Shown: in pieces, positions 35,392 through 44,052 of the stretch
Layout of the letters: each line of letters opens with the position of its first letter
Position numbering within the stretch: position 1 is the stretch's first letter
Assembly: GCA_002506535.1 (NCBI GenBank)
Contig: DAXT01000025.1
Span: 62,001 to 126,000 of the forward strand
Reading direction: 5' to 3'
DNA from: Methanothrix harundinacea
Lineage (GTDB): Archaea; Halobacteriota; Methanosarcinia; Methanotrichales; Methanotrichaceae
Length of the DNA: 64,000 nt
The notes under the pieces: generated by a model
Told to the model about the DNA's origin: nothing
Seen by the model: only the letters and a program-made list of their open reading frames with translations
Databases searched by the model: none
Program-made: the position numbers and the translations under genes

Positions 35392-38300
35392 CTACCTGGA
35401 GCTGAGCTCAACGAACTTGTCGTAGCACTCGACAGCCTTCCTGTGCTGGCCGAGCTTGTAGAAGGCGTCCCCCTTCCGGTTCCAGCTCTTCAAGTCCCTG
35501 GGATCTATGGCCAGGGCCCTATCGTAGCTCTTAACAGCCTCGGCGTAGTCGCCGAGCCCCTCCAGGGCCGTACCCCTAGTATACCAGATCTCGACGGAGC
35601 TGGGATCGACCTGTGTCGCCCGATCGTAGCTATCGACCGCCTCCTGCAGCCTCCCCAGTCCCTGGAGGGCTAGACCCCTCTCAAACCAGATCGTCCCGTT
35701 GGACGGATCGATCTCCGCCGCCTTATCGTAGCACTCCGCCGCCTCGGCGTACCTCTTCATGCCGTAGAGGAGAGCTCCCTTCCTATGCCAGGCCTTGAGG
35801 AGAGACGGATCTACCGCCGTCGCCTCGCTGTAAGACGAAACCGCCTCAGCTCCCCGCCCCATCCCCTCCAGGATCGATCCCCTCTGCGCCCAGGACTCGG
35901 CGTCGGAGGGGTCTGCCTCGACCGCCCTATCGTAAGATGCCATCGCCTCCTCGGGCCGCCCCTGAACCGCTGAGACGGACCCCCTCGCCCGCCACGCCTC
36001 GGACCTCCCCGGATCGATGGTCGTCGCCCTGTCGAGAGATGCAGCCGCTTCCTGCAGCCTCCCCGCCTTCTGCAGGGCGATCCCCTTATCCATCCAGGCG
36101 CCGGCGTCCTGGGGATCGATGGCTATGGCGCGGTCGTAAGAAGAGATCGCGTCATCGAACCTCTCCATATCCGCCAGGGCGGCTCCCCTCGCCCTCCATA
36201 GATCCTTATCCGATGGGTCGATCTCTATCGCCCGATCGTAGCTACCGACAGCCTCATCAAACCTCCCGAGCCTCTGGAGGGCGAGGGCCTTGCCACCCCA
36301 CGCCTCAAATTCGCCGGGATCGAGGTCCAGGATCGCCTGGTATGCGGCGAGGGCCTCGTCGTCCCGCTGGAGGTTCAAAAGGGCATCCCCCTTCCCTTTC
36401 AACGCCTCCAGGTCCCCAGGATCGTCTCCCAGGACCCGATCGTAGCTGACGACGGCACCATCGTAATCGCCCAGCATCAACAGGGCGGACCCCCTCTTCC
36501 TCCAGGCCCCTTCGTAGGACTGATCTAAAGCGACGACCTGATCATAGCAGTCCAGCGCCCCTTCGTAATCTCCAAGGCTCTGGAGGGCGGAGCCCTTCTG
36601 GTACCAGGCCTTCGCCTCCAGGGGGCTGACCTCAATCACCTTATCGTAACAGTCCACTGCCTCCTGGTACCTCCCCTGGCCGTATAGGGCGTCTCCTCTC
36701 TCGAACCTGTCGATCTCGATGACCTTGTCGTAGCATTCTATCGCTTCTAGATACCGTTCCAGGCTGTTGAAGGCGACGCCCTTGTTGTACCAGAGGGAGA
36801 CGTCCCGAGGGCTCATCTTCAGCGCCTCGTCATAAGAGGCCGCCGACTCCTCGAACCGTCCCAGCTCGTAGAGGGCGAGCCCCTTCATCCCCCAGGCCCC
36901 GTCATAAGAGGGATCTATCTCCAATACCTGATCGTAGCTATCGACAGCCTCATCAAGCCGGCTCGCGTTATAGAGGAGGAGCCCCCTGCTGTACCAGGCG
37001 TCAGGATCCCGGGGATATATCGCGATCGCCCCGTCATAAGATCTGACCGCCTCATCATATTCGCCTATCATGGCGAGGGCGTCGCCCCTTCCGCGGAAGG
37101 CGTCGGCTCGAGATCCGTTGATGGCGATCGCCTCGCCGTAAGCTTCCGCAGCCTCCCGGTACCGTTCCAGCATGTAGAGGGCGACCCCCTTATTGTACCA
37201 GGCGTTCTCGTATCCCCCGTCGATCCTGATGAGGTCGTCGTAACAGCTGACCGACTCATTGTATCTTGCGAGGCTGTAGAGGGTGTTGCACCTGTTGTTC
37301 AGAACGTCCTTCGCATCAGGATCGGACTGTAGCGCCTCGTCGTAACAGCCGAGGGCCTCCTCGTACCTCCCCAGCCGTCCCAGGGCCAGACCCTTGTTGT
37401 ACCAGGCGTTCCCGTTCTGCGGGTCGGCCTCCAGGACCCGGTCGTAAGCTACAGCCGCCTCCTCGTACCTCCCGAGAAGGTAGAGGGCGAGACCCTTCTC
37501 CTGCCATACGTCCTTATAGGCCGGATCGATCTCGATGACCCGGTCGAAAGCTTCCAGCGCCTCGGCGGTCAGATCGAGCCTCTGGAGGACGACCCCCTGG
37601 TTGTACCAGGCGTTCGAATAACCGGGATCGATGGCCACAGCCCTACGGTAGGAGTCCAGCGCCTCGCTCAACCGCCCGAGGCTGAATAGGGCGTTGCCCT
37701 TGTTGTTCCAGACGGCGACGAGGGACTGATCGATCTTGAGAGCCTCGTCGTAACAGCCGATGGCCTCCTCAAACCTCCCGAGGGCGTATAGGCCCAGACC
37801 CTTGTTGTACCATGCCGCATGGTAGAGAGGATCTATCCCGACGGCGAAGTCGTAGCATTTGAACGCCTCTTCGTCCCTCCCGAGGGCGGCGAGGACGACC
37901 CCCTTGTTGTACCAGACGTCGGCGGAGGAGGGGTCGATCTCCGTCGCCCGGTCGTAACAGTCGAGGGCCTCATCGCTCCGTCCCATGCTGTAGAGGGCGA
38001 ACCCCTTCCCGTGCCAGTAGGCGACGTCAGATCCGTCGATCTTGATGGCGAAGTCGAAGGATTCGATCGCCTTTTCATAATCGCCTCTGCCGCTCTGGGC
38101 GAGCCCCTTCTGGTACCAGGCGTCTCCCTGGGCCGGGTCGATCACCAGCGCCTCGTTGTAAGATCTTATCGCATCGTCGAACCTCCCGAGGCTGTAGAGG
38201 GCGAGCCCCCTGGCCCGCCAAGTCTCGGGGTCGGAGGAGTTGAGCTCCAGGGAGCGGTCGTAGCAATCTACCGCCTCCTCGTAGATCTGGAGGTTGTGGA

Positions 38301-38607
38301 GGGCGAAGCCCCGGCCGTACCAGATCCTGGGGTCTGCAGGATTGACGGAGAGGGATCGGTTGAATGAGTCGGCGGCGGCGTCAAACTTGCCGAGGTCGCT
38401 CTCGATGTAGCCTTTGAGGTTCCAGGCGTCCGGATATGCAGGATCGATGTCCAGAGACTTGTTGACATAGAGGAGAGCAAGCTCATACGATCCGCTGTAG
38501 TAGAAGCTCACCGCCTTGCCGAGCCACCCCCCGGACTCTTCCTCACCATAAACAGGAGAGATGATGACCAGTCCGAGGATCAGGATTGAGAGGGCAAGGC
38601 GGTTCAT
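35392..38607 (-). CDS. giant exported TPR-repeat protein (about 30 repeats)
   Basis: The 1071-residue product begins with a signal peptide (MNRLALSILILGLVIISP) at the ATG at 38607; an upstream extension to 38682 is not supported. The rest is about 30 consecutive 34-residue TPR motifs (YDxAxxIDPxxxxAWYNKGxALxxLGRYEEA). One repeat near 36700 has lost about eight residues (DKVIEIDRFERGDALYGQG), the only visible break in periodicity. No enzyme domain or membrane anchor follows. It is probably an extracellular scaffold. TATA-like AAAATATATCG (minus strand) lies about 30 bases upstream of the ATG. High internal similarity makes recombination and repeat-number changes likely. Confidence 0.9.
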   Translation of the reverse strand: MNRLALSILILGLVIISPVYGEEESGGWLGKAVSFYYSGSYELALLYVNKSLDIDPAYPDAWNLKGYIESDLGKFDAAADSFNRSLSVNPADPRIWYGRGFALHNLQIYEEAVDCYDRSLELNSSDPETWRARGLALYSLGRFDDAIRSYNEALVIDPAQGDAWYQKGLAQSGRGDYEKAIESFDFAIKIDGSDVAYWHGKGFALYSMGRSDEALDCYDRATEIDPSSADVWYNKGVVLAALGRDEEAFKCYDFAVGIDPLYHAAWYNKGLGLYALGRFEEAIGCYDEALKIDQSLVAVWNNKGNALFSLGRLSEALDSYRRAVAIDPGYSNAWYNQGVVLQRLDLTAEALEAFDRVIEIDPAYKDVWQEKGLALYLLGRYEEAAVAYDRVLEADPQNGNAWYNKGLALGRLGRYEEALGCYDEALQSDPDAKDVLNNRCNTLYSLARYNESVSCYDDLIRIDGGYENAWYNKGVALYMLERYREAAEAYGEAIAINGSRADAFRGRGDALAMIGEYDEAVRSYDGAIAIYPRDPDAWYSRGLLLYNASRLDEAVDSYDQVLEIDPSYDGAWGMKGLALYELGRFEESAASYDEALKMSPRDVSLWYNKGVAFNSLERYLEAIECYDKVIEIDRFERGDALYGQGRYQEAVDCYDKVIEVSPLEAKAWYQKGSALQSLGDYEGALDCYDQVVALDQSYEGAWRKRGSALLMLGDYDGAVVSYDRVLGDDPGDLEALKGKGDALLNLQRDDEALAAYQAILDLDPGEFEAWGGKALALQRLGRFDEAVGSYDRAIEIDPSDKDLWRARGAALADMERFDDAISSYDRAIAIDPQDAGAWMDKGIALQKAGRLQEAAASLDRATTIDPGRSEAWRARGSVSAVQGRPEEAMASYDRAVEADPSDAESWAQRGSILEGMGRGAEAVSSYSEATAVDPSLLKAWHRKGALLYGMKRYAEAAECYDKAAEIDPSNGTIWFERGLALQGLGRLQEAVDSYDRATQVDPSSVEIWYTRGTALEGLGDYAEAVKSYDRALAIDPRDLKSWNRKGDAFYKLGQHRKAVECYDKFVELSSR

Positions 38608-38750
38608 GTCCGATATAATCGCTCTATTTATCGATATATTTTGTGGTTTGAAGGACGGAAGAAGAGGGCCGCCTCGGATCACCCTCCAGACCGCGGGATC
38701 GTCCCGATGGGGGGGAGAGCCCCTTCACCCCGGCGACGGCGAAACCGCAA

Positions 38751-39182
38751 TCATCGAAGCTCCTTCGTCATCAATAGAGCGTCCTTTCCAGGACCGTAAT
38801 AGCTCCCAAGGCGGGCTGCCTTCCGATACCCGAGCCTCGAATAAAGGCTGATGGCTCCGAGGTTATCGACCGCCACCTCCAGGCCGACGGCCCCCGCCCC
38901 CCGGGATGCCAGATCCTCCTCCAGGGCCGCGACGAGCCTCCTCGCCACCCCACAGCCCCGCTTCTCGGGGAGGACGTCCAGAGTAACCACCTTACCCCAA
39001 CCCCCTTCGAGAAAGCCCATGACGAAGCCGGCGATCTCGCCGTCCTCGGCGACGAAAGTTGCGGCCTGGCCCAGGAGGGATGAGACGACCTCCTCGGGGA
39101 AGGCGAGATCTCGGGAGAAACAGGCCCGTTCTGCGGCGAGGATCGAGGGGAGATCCCCGGCCGCCCCCCTCCTGATCCTCAT
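38751..39182 (-). CDS. GNAT-family N-acetyltransferase (RimI-like)
   Basis: The 143-residue protein shows the GNAT acetyl-CoA signature LDVLPEKRGCGVARRLVAAL (motif A, R/Q-x-x-G-x-G/A) and a late AISLYSRLGYRKA (motif B), like RimI-type N-terminal protein acetyltransferases. The substrate cannot be told from the sequence. Its start overlaps the stop of the preceding DUF2111-like gene by four bases (ATGA on the minus strand), so the two are translated as a pair. Confidence 0.85.
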   Translation of the reverse strand: MRIRRGAAGDLPSILAAERACFSRDLAFPEEVVSSLLGQAATFVAEDGEIAGFVMGFLEGGWGKVVTLDVLPEKRGCGVARRLVAALEEDLASRGAGAVGLEVAVDNLGAISLYSRLGYRKAARLGSYYGPGKDALLMTKELR

Positions 39183-39559
39183 CTCTTACCTGAAACCTCT
39201 CTGACCACCTCGGTGTAGGCTCCGAATACTGAAGGGATGTCTATGGTCCCGACGACGTCGACGACCCCCACCGCGGCGATCACCTCCCCTTCCCTGTCGA
39301 AGATGGGGGCGACGGATACTGGGACGCCCTTGTAAACCCCGCTCTTGGGGACGGTCTTCTCCGCCACCCCAGACGCCATCACCTCTTCGAGGACCGGGCC
39401 AGAATATCCTTCGTCGACGACCTTCCCCCCCTCCACCCTCACCCCCGGGAGCTCCCGGCTCCTCATGGTCACCGGAAGCCCCAGGATCTCGTTTAAGGCG
39501 ATGGCGATGGGGGCGAGGTCAGAAGGTCCCGACTTCTCCGATATTATAAGCTCTGCCAT
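39179..39559 (-). CDS. small methanogen protein, probable DUF2111 family
   Basis: The 126-residue soluble protein has no catalytic motif that I recognise. Its central segment (LPVTMRSRELPGVRVEGGKVVDEGYSGPVLEE) and the PVSVAPIFDREGEVIAAVGVVD strand-turn-strand resemble the DUF2111 group of methanogen proteins, which look like a small sensor-type fold. It precedes and overlaps the GNAT gene and follows argG by 40 bases, so all three may be cotranscribed. Function is unknown and the family name is from memory of its conserved pattern. Confidence 0.6.
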   Translation of the reverse strand: MAELIISEKSGPSDLAPIAIALNEILGLPVTMRSRELPGVRVEGGKVVDEGYSGPVLEEVMASGVAEKTVPKSGVYKGVPVSVAPIFDREGEVIAAVGVVDVVGTIDIPSVFGAYTEVVREVSGKR

Positions 39560-39599
39560 GGGAGAGATGAAGGGACTGATCGTTGATATAGTCTCCCCA

Positions 39600-40775
39600 T
39601 CACCCCTTCTTCTTCAGGAACCTCGCCTGGAAGCCGTGGTACTTGCAGAACCCCTCCGAGTCCCTCTGGCTCAGAGTCTGGCTGTCGAAGGAGACCATAT
39701 CCTGGTCGTATATGGCGTCCGGAGAGGTCCTGCCGACGGGATAGGCCCGCCCGCAGTATAGCTTCATCTTTACAGAGCCGTTCATCCTCTCCTGGCTCTG
39801 GTCTACGAAGGCGGATAGGTCGGCGTAGAGGGGATCGTTCACAAGCCCCATATAGGCGAGCTCCGACCAGGCGTCGTCGACCATCGCCTTGAACCGCAGC
39901 TGTGCCCTCGATAGGACGAGCCTCTCCAGGTCCTGGTGGGCGGTGAGGAGGACCGTCGCCGCAGGATGCTCGTAGTTCTCCCTCGCCTTGAGGCCCAGGA
40001 CCCTGTCCTCCACCATGTCGGTCCTGCCGACGCCGTGTTCTCCTGCGGTTTTATTCAGCCTTACGATCAGCTCGACGCCGCCGATCCTCTCGCCGTCGAG
40101 GGCGACGGGAACTCCTTTCGAGAACTCGATCTCGACCTTGGTGGGGGGCAGACGCCTCTGCGGAGACTTCGTCCAGGAGTAGATCTCTTCGGGGGGCTCG
40201 AAGAACGGGTCTTCGAGACGGCCGCCCTCGATGGACCTGGACCAGAGGTTCTCGTCTATCGACCAGGGCCTCTCCCGGGTGACGGGGACGTCTATCCCGT
40301 GATCCCTGGCGTAATCGATCTCCCACTCCCGGCTGAGGTCCAGGTCGCGCATCGGAGCCACCACCCGCAGGTCGGAGGATCTGAATATAGTCTCGAACCT
40401 CAGCTGGTCGTTTCCCCTTCCCGTGCAGCCGTGGCCCAGGGCGTCGGCGCCGATCTCCTCGGCGATCTCCACAGTCTTCTTCGCGATCAGGGGCCTGGCG
40501 ATGGCGGTCCCCAGGACGTAACCCTCGTAGGAGCCGTTGGCCTTGATGGCGGGGAAGATGTAGTCCCTCACGAACTCTTCTTTGGCATCGATGACGTAAT
40601 GGCCATCGCTGAGGATCTTTGCCCTCTCGTTCCCCCTCTCGATATCCTCCTCCGGCTGGCCGACGTCCGTCAGGACGGTTATCACCTTATCAAAGCCGTA
40701 ACGCTCCCGCAGAAGGGGGATGCAGACGGAGGTGTCGAGGCCTCCAGAATAAGCGAGGACGATAACTTCTGACAA
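39600..40775 (-). CDS. argG: argininosuccinate synthase
   Basis: The 391-residue enzyme has the N-type ATP-pyrophosphatase loop YSGGLDTSV (residues 9-17), TVLTDVGQ, the substrate-binding region [14 protein letters not shown] and [12 protein letters not shown]. It condenses citrulline and aspartate with ATP in arginine biosynthesis. Length is typical. It is divergently arranged with a radical SAM gene across 100 bases; a TATA-like GTTAAATAAC (minus strand, about 40806-40815) lies 31-40 bases before the ATG, implying a very short leader. Confidence 0.96.
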   Translation of the reverse strand: MSEVIVLAYSGGLDTSVCIPLLRERYGFDKVITVLTDVGQPEEDIERGNERAKILSDGHYVIDAKEEFVRDYIFPAIKANGSYEGYVLGTAIARPLIAKKTVEIAEEIGADALGHGCTGRGNDQLRFETIFRSSDLRVVAPMRDLDLSREWEIDYARDHGIDVPVTRERPWSIDENLWSRSIEGGRLEDPFFEPPEEIYSWTKSPQRRLPPTKVEIEFSKGVPVALDGERIGGVELIVRLNKTAGEHGVGRTDMVEDRVLGLKARENYEHPAATVLLTAHQDLERLVLSRAQLRFKAMVDDAWSELAYMGLVNDPLYADLSAFVDQSQERMNGSVKMKLYCGRAYPVGRTSPDAIYDQDMVSFDSQTLSQRDSEGFCKYHGFQARFLKKKG

Positions 40776-40875
40776 CCCAATATCACCGGGGGCTACTCGT
40801 TATTCAGTTATTTAACTCTACGTCTCCCCTGGATCGATCGATAACTCTATAACTTCTCGGCCGAGATAAAACCCG
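40776..40875. promoter_or_regulatory. divergent promoter region of argG and a radical SAM gene
   Basis: The 100-base gap has a TATA-like element for each direction: GTTAAATAAC on the minus strand at about 40806-40815 for argG, and CTCTATAACT on the plus strand at 40845-40854, only 22-31 bases before the ATG at 40876. Both would give leaderless or near-leaderless transcripts. No clear operator repeat is seen. Confidence 0.5.
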
Positions 40876-41976
40876 ATGACCCCTCTACTGAAGACCACCG
40901 CCCTGACGGTGGACTACGACCCGGATCGAAGGATGCTCCAGGCCCGAGGAGCCATATCGATGCTGGTCCAGCCGGCCCTGAACAAGATCAACCAGAGGCT
41001 GGCCGAGGAGAAGCCCGCCCTGGTGAGGGAGGGCGAAGTCGTCGCCTCCACCTGGCTTCCCCCCATCCCCAGCGGCCCCTTCAAGAGGCTCATCCTCAGC
41101 GAGGCGAAGATCGCCATCGGCAGGTATGTCCCCCAGACCGTCAGCATAGAGGTGACGAGGAAGTGCGGCTGCAGCTGCCACCACTGCCTGATAAAAGACG
41201 GCGAGGGAGAGCTGACCGCCGATGAGATCAAGAGGGTCGTCGGCGAGGCCCTCGACCTGGGGGCCTCCATCATCACCTTCACCGAGGGCGACCCCCTCCT
41301 GAAAGATGAGATCTTCGATCTGATCCGCTCCGTCGACCCGAAGAGGGCGGTGGTGAACCTATTCACCCCGGGGCTTGAGATGACCCCGGGAAAAGCGAGG
41401 AAGCTACAGGAAGCGGGTCTATACAACATCCTCATAGGGATCTACAGCACCGATCCCGCGGTCCACGACGATATCAGAGGGGTCCCCGGGTCTTTCGAGA
41501 AGGCGGTAGCAGCGATAAAGATGGCCCTGGAAGCGGGCCTGCTGGTTACCGTATCGACCCACGTCAGAGGCGACAGGGTATCAGAGATCTTCGAGATATA
41601 CGACCTGGCCGCGGATCTCGGGGTCCACGAGTTCTCGATCTGGGAGGGGATCCCAAAATCCCCGGAAGAGGAGCTGACCCAGATAGACCGGGAGACGATC
41701 CTCAGGTTTTACAAGAAGGTCAACAGAACCACAGGCGGCCCTCGGGTCTTTGCCAGCACCTACTTCGAGGGGGAGATGCTGGGGTGCATGGCGGGGCGCC
41801 GCTGGATTCACATCGGGGTCGACGGCGGCGTCAGGCCCTGCCCGTACATCGACTCTGTCTTTGGAGACGTTCGAGAGCGTCCTCTCAAAGACATATGGAA
41901 TGATATAAGAAGGTCGGGCGAGTTTGATGCCTTCAGGTCAGACTGCCCCGCCCAGAGAACGCCGCATGGGCCCTGA
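40876..41976 (+). CDS. radical SAM protein with partial SPASM-like C-terminus
   Basis: This 366-residue protein has an N-terminal segment of about 85 residues, then TRKCGCSCHHC, where Cys97, Cys101 and Cys104 form the CxxxCxxC cluster motif that binds the [4Fe-4S]-SAM centre. FTEGDPLLKDE occupies the GGEPLL position. The C-terminus has further cysteines (MLGCMAGRR, GGVRPCPYIDSVFGDV, SDCPAQR) in SPASM-like order, but ends where the last CxxC would be expected, so an auxiliary cluster may be incomplete or bound differently. The reaction is unknown. The gene stands alone and divergent from argG. Confidence 0.83.
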   Translation: MTPLLKTTALTVDYDPDRRMLQARGAISMLVQPALNKINQRLAEEKPALVREGEVVASTWLPPIPSGPFKRLILSEAKIAIGRYVPQTVSIEVTRKCGCSCHHCLIKDGEGELTADEIKRVVGEALDLGASIITFTEGDPLLKDEIFDLIRSVDPKRAVVNLFTPGLEMTPGKARKLQEAGLYNILIGIYSTDPAVHDDIRGVPGSFEKAVAAIKMALEAGLLVTVSTHVRGDRVSEIFEIYDLAADLGVHEFSIWEGIPKSPEEELTQIDRETILRFYKKVNRTTGGPRVFASTYFEGEMLGCMAGRRWIHIGVDGGVRPCPYIDSVFGDVRERPLKDIWNDIRRSGEFDAFRSDCPAQRTPHGP

Positions 41977-42269
41977 CGGAGGGGCCCAGACCCGCCCCGT
42001 ACCGACGGCGATATAGCCTGCTTTCCGGTCGAATCGGCTCCGCCAAAACCTTTTAAGCCGATAGCCCGGTCCATCGCCCCCATCCCCCATAATAAAACGT
42101 CTGGACCATCAGAGCCGGGGGCTATCCCAGACCTCAAATCCCGGACCGATAGATCGGAGGCGATCGAAATATCGGAGGGGCCCCGGAATAACTTATCATT
42201 GCAGACTATAAAAAAGTAGTGGAAAATTATTAGTATATACATGATCATCTCTTTCCGAGAGGATTGGGC
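41977..42269 (+). promoter_or_regulatory. leader/promoter region of the arvABC-like operon
   Basis: This 293-base gene-free stretch has two promoter-like sites: CCAAAACCTTTTAAGCC (BRE plus TATA-like, about 42043-42059) and GACTATAAAAAAG (about 42204-42216). The second would start RNA about 30 bases before the ATG at 42270. If the first is used, the transcript has a leader of nearly 190 bases with several GC-rich inverted pieces, which could also be a small RNA. No open frame of note is present. Confidence 0.4.
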
Positions 42270-42905
42270 ATGAGCGTCATCAGAAGTCTAAAGATGAACT
42301 TTGCCGTCTGGATAAAATGGATCTTCGGTAAAAAAAGGGCCAGAATAGGGATATACGGTCCGCCCAATGCCGGAAAGACCACTCTGGCTAACAGGATCGT
42401 CAAAGACTGGAGCGGGATCGAGACCGGCGGCATATCTCACATACCTCACGAGACGAGACGGGCGATGAGGACCGACGGCGTCATAATCAACGCCAACGGA
42501 TCGAGCATCGAGCTGGACATCGTCGACACGCCGGGGATGGCTACAAAGATCGATTTCAGGGAGTTCATGGCCTACGGACTCGAGGAGGAGGAGGCGAAGA
42601 GGAGGGCGAAAGAGGCGACGGAAGGGGTTATAGAGGCGATAAAATGGCTGGAGAACCTCGACGGAATCCTTCTGGTGATGGACTCCACCGAAGACCCCTA
42701 CACCCAGGTGAACGTGACGGTGGTGGGAAACATGGAGGCGAGGAAGCTCCCCCTCCTGATCGTGGCCAACAAGATGGACCTTCCCAAGGCGGCTCCTTCC
42801 CGGATAAAGGCGGCCTTCCCTCAACATCCCATAGTCACCATCTCCGCCCTGGAAGGCTCGAATATAGATGACCTGTACGTGGCTATAGCCAGGCACTTCG
42901 GGTGA
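42270..42905 (+). CDS. arvA: Era-like small GTPase, ArvA/OapA (vesicle formation)
   Basis: The 211-residue protein has all GTPase motifs: G1 GPPNAGKT (30-37), G3 DTPG (86-89), G4 NKMD (167-170) and G5 SAL (192-194). A hydrophobic, basic N-terminus (NFAVWIKWIFGKKR) may associate with membrane. The ATG at 42270 is favoured by GAGG seven bases upstream over a TTG at 42264. In Euryarchaeota this GTPase, with the two genes that follow, forms the conserved oapABC/arvABC operon; work in haloarchaea showed that the GTPase drives extracellular vesicle formation. The assignment here rests on motifs and gene order. Confidence 0.85.
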   Translation: MSVIRSLKMNFAVWIKWIFGKKRARIGIYGPPNAGKTTLANRIVKDWSGIETGGISHIPHETRRAMRTDGVIINANGSSIELDIVDTPGMATKIDFREFMAYGLEEEEAKRRAKEATEGVIEAIKWLENLDGILLVMDSTEDPYTQVNVTVVGNMEARKLPLLIVANKMDLPKAAPSRIKAAFPQHPIVTISALEGSNIDDLYVAIARHFG

Positions 42906-42910
42906 GATAG

Positions 42911-43273
42911 ATGCGGGAAGTACAGATGGACCTGATCTCTGCAGAGAGGCTTGAGTCCATGTCCTCCATGGAGAAGATCCGGCTCATATTGAGCAAGGTC
43001 AAGAGGGGAAATATAGTGGTCCTGGAGATGGGCCTGACGCCGGAGGAGGAGGTCAAGCTGATCGAGATGACGATGACCGAGATACGCCTCGACGAGTTCT
43101 CGGGGATAGAGATCGAGAGCTACCCGGTGAAGAACGAGTCGACCTTCTTGAACAAGATCCTGGGAAAATCGGGGATAAAGACCAGGATGACCGTCATAGG
43201 ACCTGCAAACCAGCTTCGAACCATTGAGAAGGACAAGTACCAGATCAGCACCAAGGTCTCGGTAGGTGACTGA
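42911..43273 (+). CDS. arvB: ArvB/OapB family protein (DUF2073)
   Basis: The 120-residue soluble protein contains MSSMEKIRLILSKVKRGNIVVLEMGLTPEEE and FSGIEIESYP, the pattern of the DUF2073/OapB family that accompanies the archaeal Era-like GTPase. No enzymatic motif is visible. It starts five bases after the GTPase stop and is followed after five bases by the zinc-ribbon gene, consistent with a complex of the three products. Molecular function is not established from the sequence. Confidence 0.8.
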   Translation: MREVQMDLISAERLESMSSMEKIRLILSKVKRGNIVVLEMGLTPEEEVKLIEMTMTEIRLDEFSGIEIESYPVKNESTFLNKILGKSGIKTRMTVIGPANQLRTIEKDKYQISTKVSVGD

Positions 43274-43278
43274 TCAAC

Positions 43279-43818
43279 ATGCCTCACCTCTGCACCAGAT
43301 GCAACCGAGTCTTCGAAGATGGGATGGACGTCCTTGAGGGATGCCCCGCCTGCGGCTGGAACAAGTTCCTTTTTGTCAAGTCCAAAGAGAAGATAAAAGA
43401 GGTCCGGGGTGCTCTGAAGGCCGGAGAGATAGGAGGTCCCTTCGAGCCGTGGCCTGAGGGGGACGGGACCCTCCGAGAGATAATGAATAGAACTCCCCCA
43501 TCGAATCGAAGGCCCCAAAGGACCCAAGAGGAAAGGATAGATGGGTCGAGACAAAGAGAGAAGAAAAAGACGGGCAAGCACGGTTTCTTCGAGCTGGACC
43601 CCCTGGAAGACCAACCTCCAAGGCCTGCGGGCCGCAGATCGGATAAGCCCGGGAAGATGGAAGATAAGGCTCTTGAGAGCATCCGAATCTCGGAGCCAGG
43701 AACGTACGAGTTGAACCTGCCTTCCCTCTTCGAGCGGGACGAGCTGGTGATGGCGGTAAAAGAGGGGACTTACCTTATTGATCTTTCCTCCGCCTTCAAA
43801 AAGTCCAAAAAGGATTGA
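43279..43818 (+). CDS. arvC: ArvC/OapC family zinc-ribbon protein
   Basis: The 179-residue protein starts with a zinc ribbon: Cys5, Cys8, Cys22 and Cys25 in HLCTRCNRVF and GCPACGW. A long charged, low-complexity linker (about 75-125, rich in Arg/Lys/Glu) leads to a C-terminal domain, ISEPGTYELNLPSLFERDE to YLIDLSSAFKK. This zinc-ribbon plus C-terminal domain is the third gene of the archaeal GTPase-DUF2073 cluster. It ends eight bases before the stop of a small convergent gene. The variable linker suggests a flexible adaptor. Confidence 0.8.
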   Translation: MPHLCTRCNRVFEDGMDVLEGCPACGWNKFLFVKSKEKIKEVRGALKAGEIGGPFEPWPEGDGTLREIMNRTPPSNRRPQRTQEERIDGSRQREKKKTGKHGFFELDPLEDQPPRPAGRRSDKPGKMEDKALESIRISEPGTYELNLPSLFERDELVMAVKEGTYLIDLSSAFKKSKKD

Positions 43819-43825
43819 GCTGTCG

Positions 43826-43978
43826 TCAGTCCCGCTCCACCTCTACGACCATCCTCTTCCATCCGGGGTCCACCCCCCGGAGGGACTCGGCGACCCCCGA
43901 GACCACCTTCTCCATGACCTCCTGGGTGAACGGGTTCATGGGGATCGGCTCGCCGTCTACCACCAGCTTTACCTTCAC
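43826..43978 (-). CDS. conserved-looking 50-residue small protein
   Basis: A GTG start at 43978 and TGA at 43826 give 50 residues: a beta-rich start (MKVKLVVDGEPIPMNPF), an amphipathic helix (TQEVMEKVVSGVAESLRGV) and a final strand (WKRMVVEVERD). The balanced, protein-like composition, the compact alpha/beta plan and a GGAGGA stretch just upstream support a real gene. It is convergent with the arvC-like gene, with seven bases between stops. I do not recognise a function; the strand-helix-strand pattern is only suggestive of a small binding domain. Confidence 0.6.
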   Translation of the reverse strand: MKVKLVVDGEPIPMNPFTQEVMEKVVSGVAESLRGVDPGWKRMVVEVERD

Positions 43979-44052
43979 GCTCCTCCACCCCCCTCAGAAC
44001 CCCGGAGATCCTCCAGGGGAGATCTCGGGAAGGCCTCGACTATAGAAGGGCT

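Noticed and set aside
35022..35673. Several overlapping open frames across the 47-bp repeat on both strands
   Set aside because: They are repeat translations (for example repeated GGEDTAHRYG or SPYRWAVSS) without start signals or family match.
38608..38682. N-terminal extension of the giant TPR protein
   Set aside because: It would bury the signal peptide and covers the TATA-like promoter.
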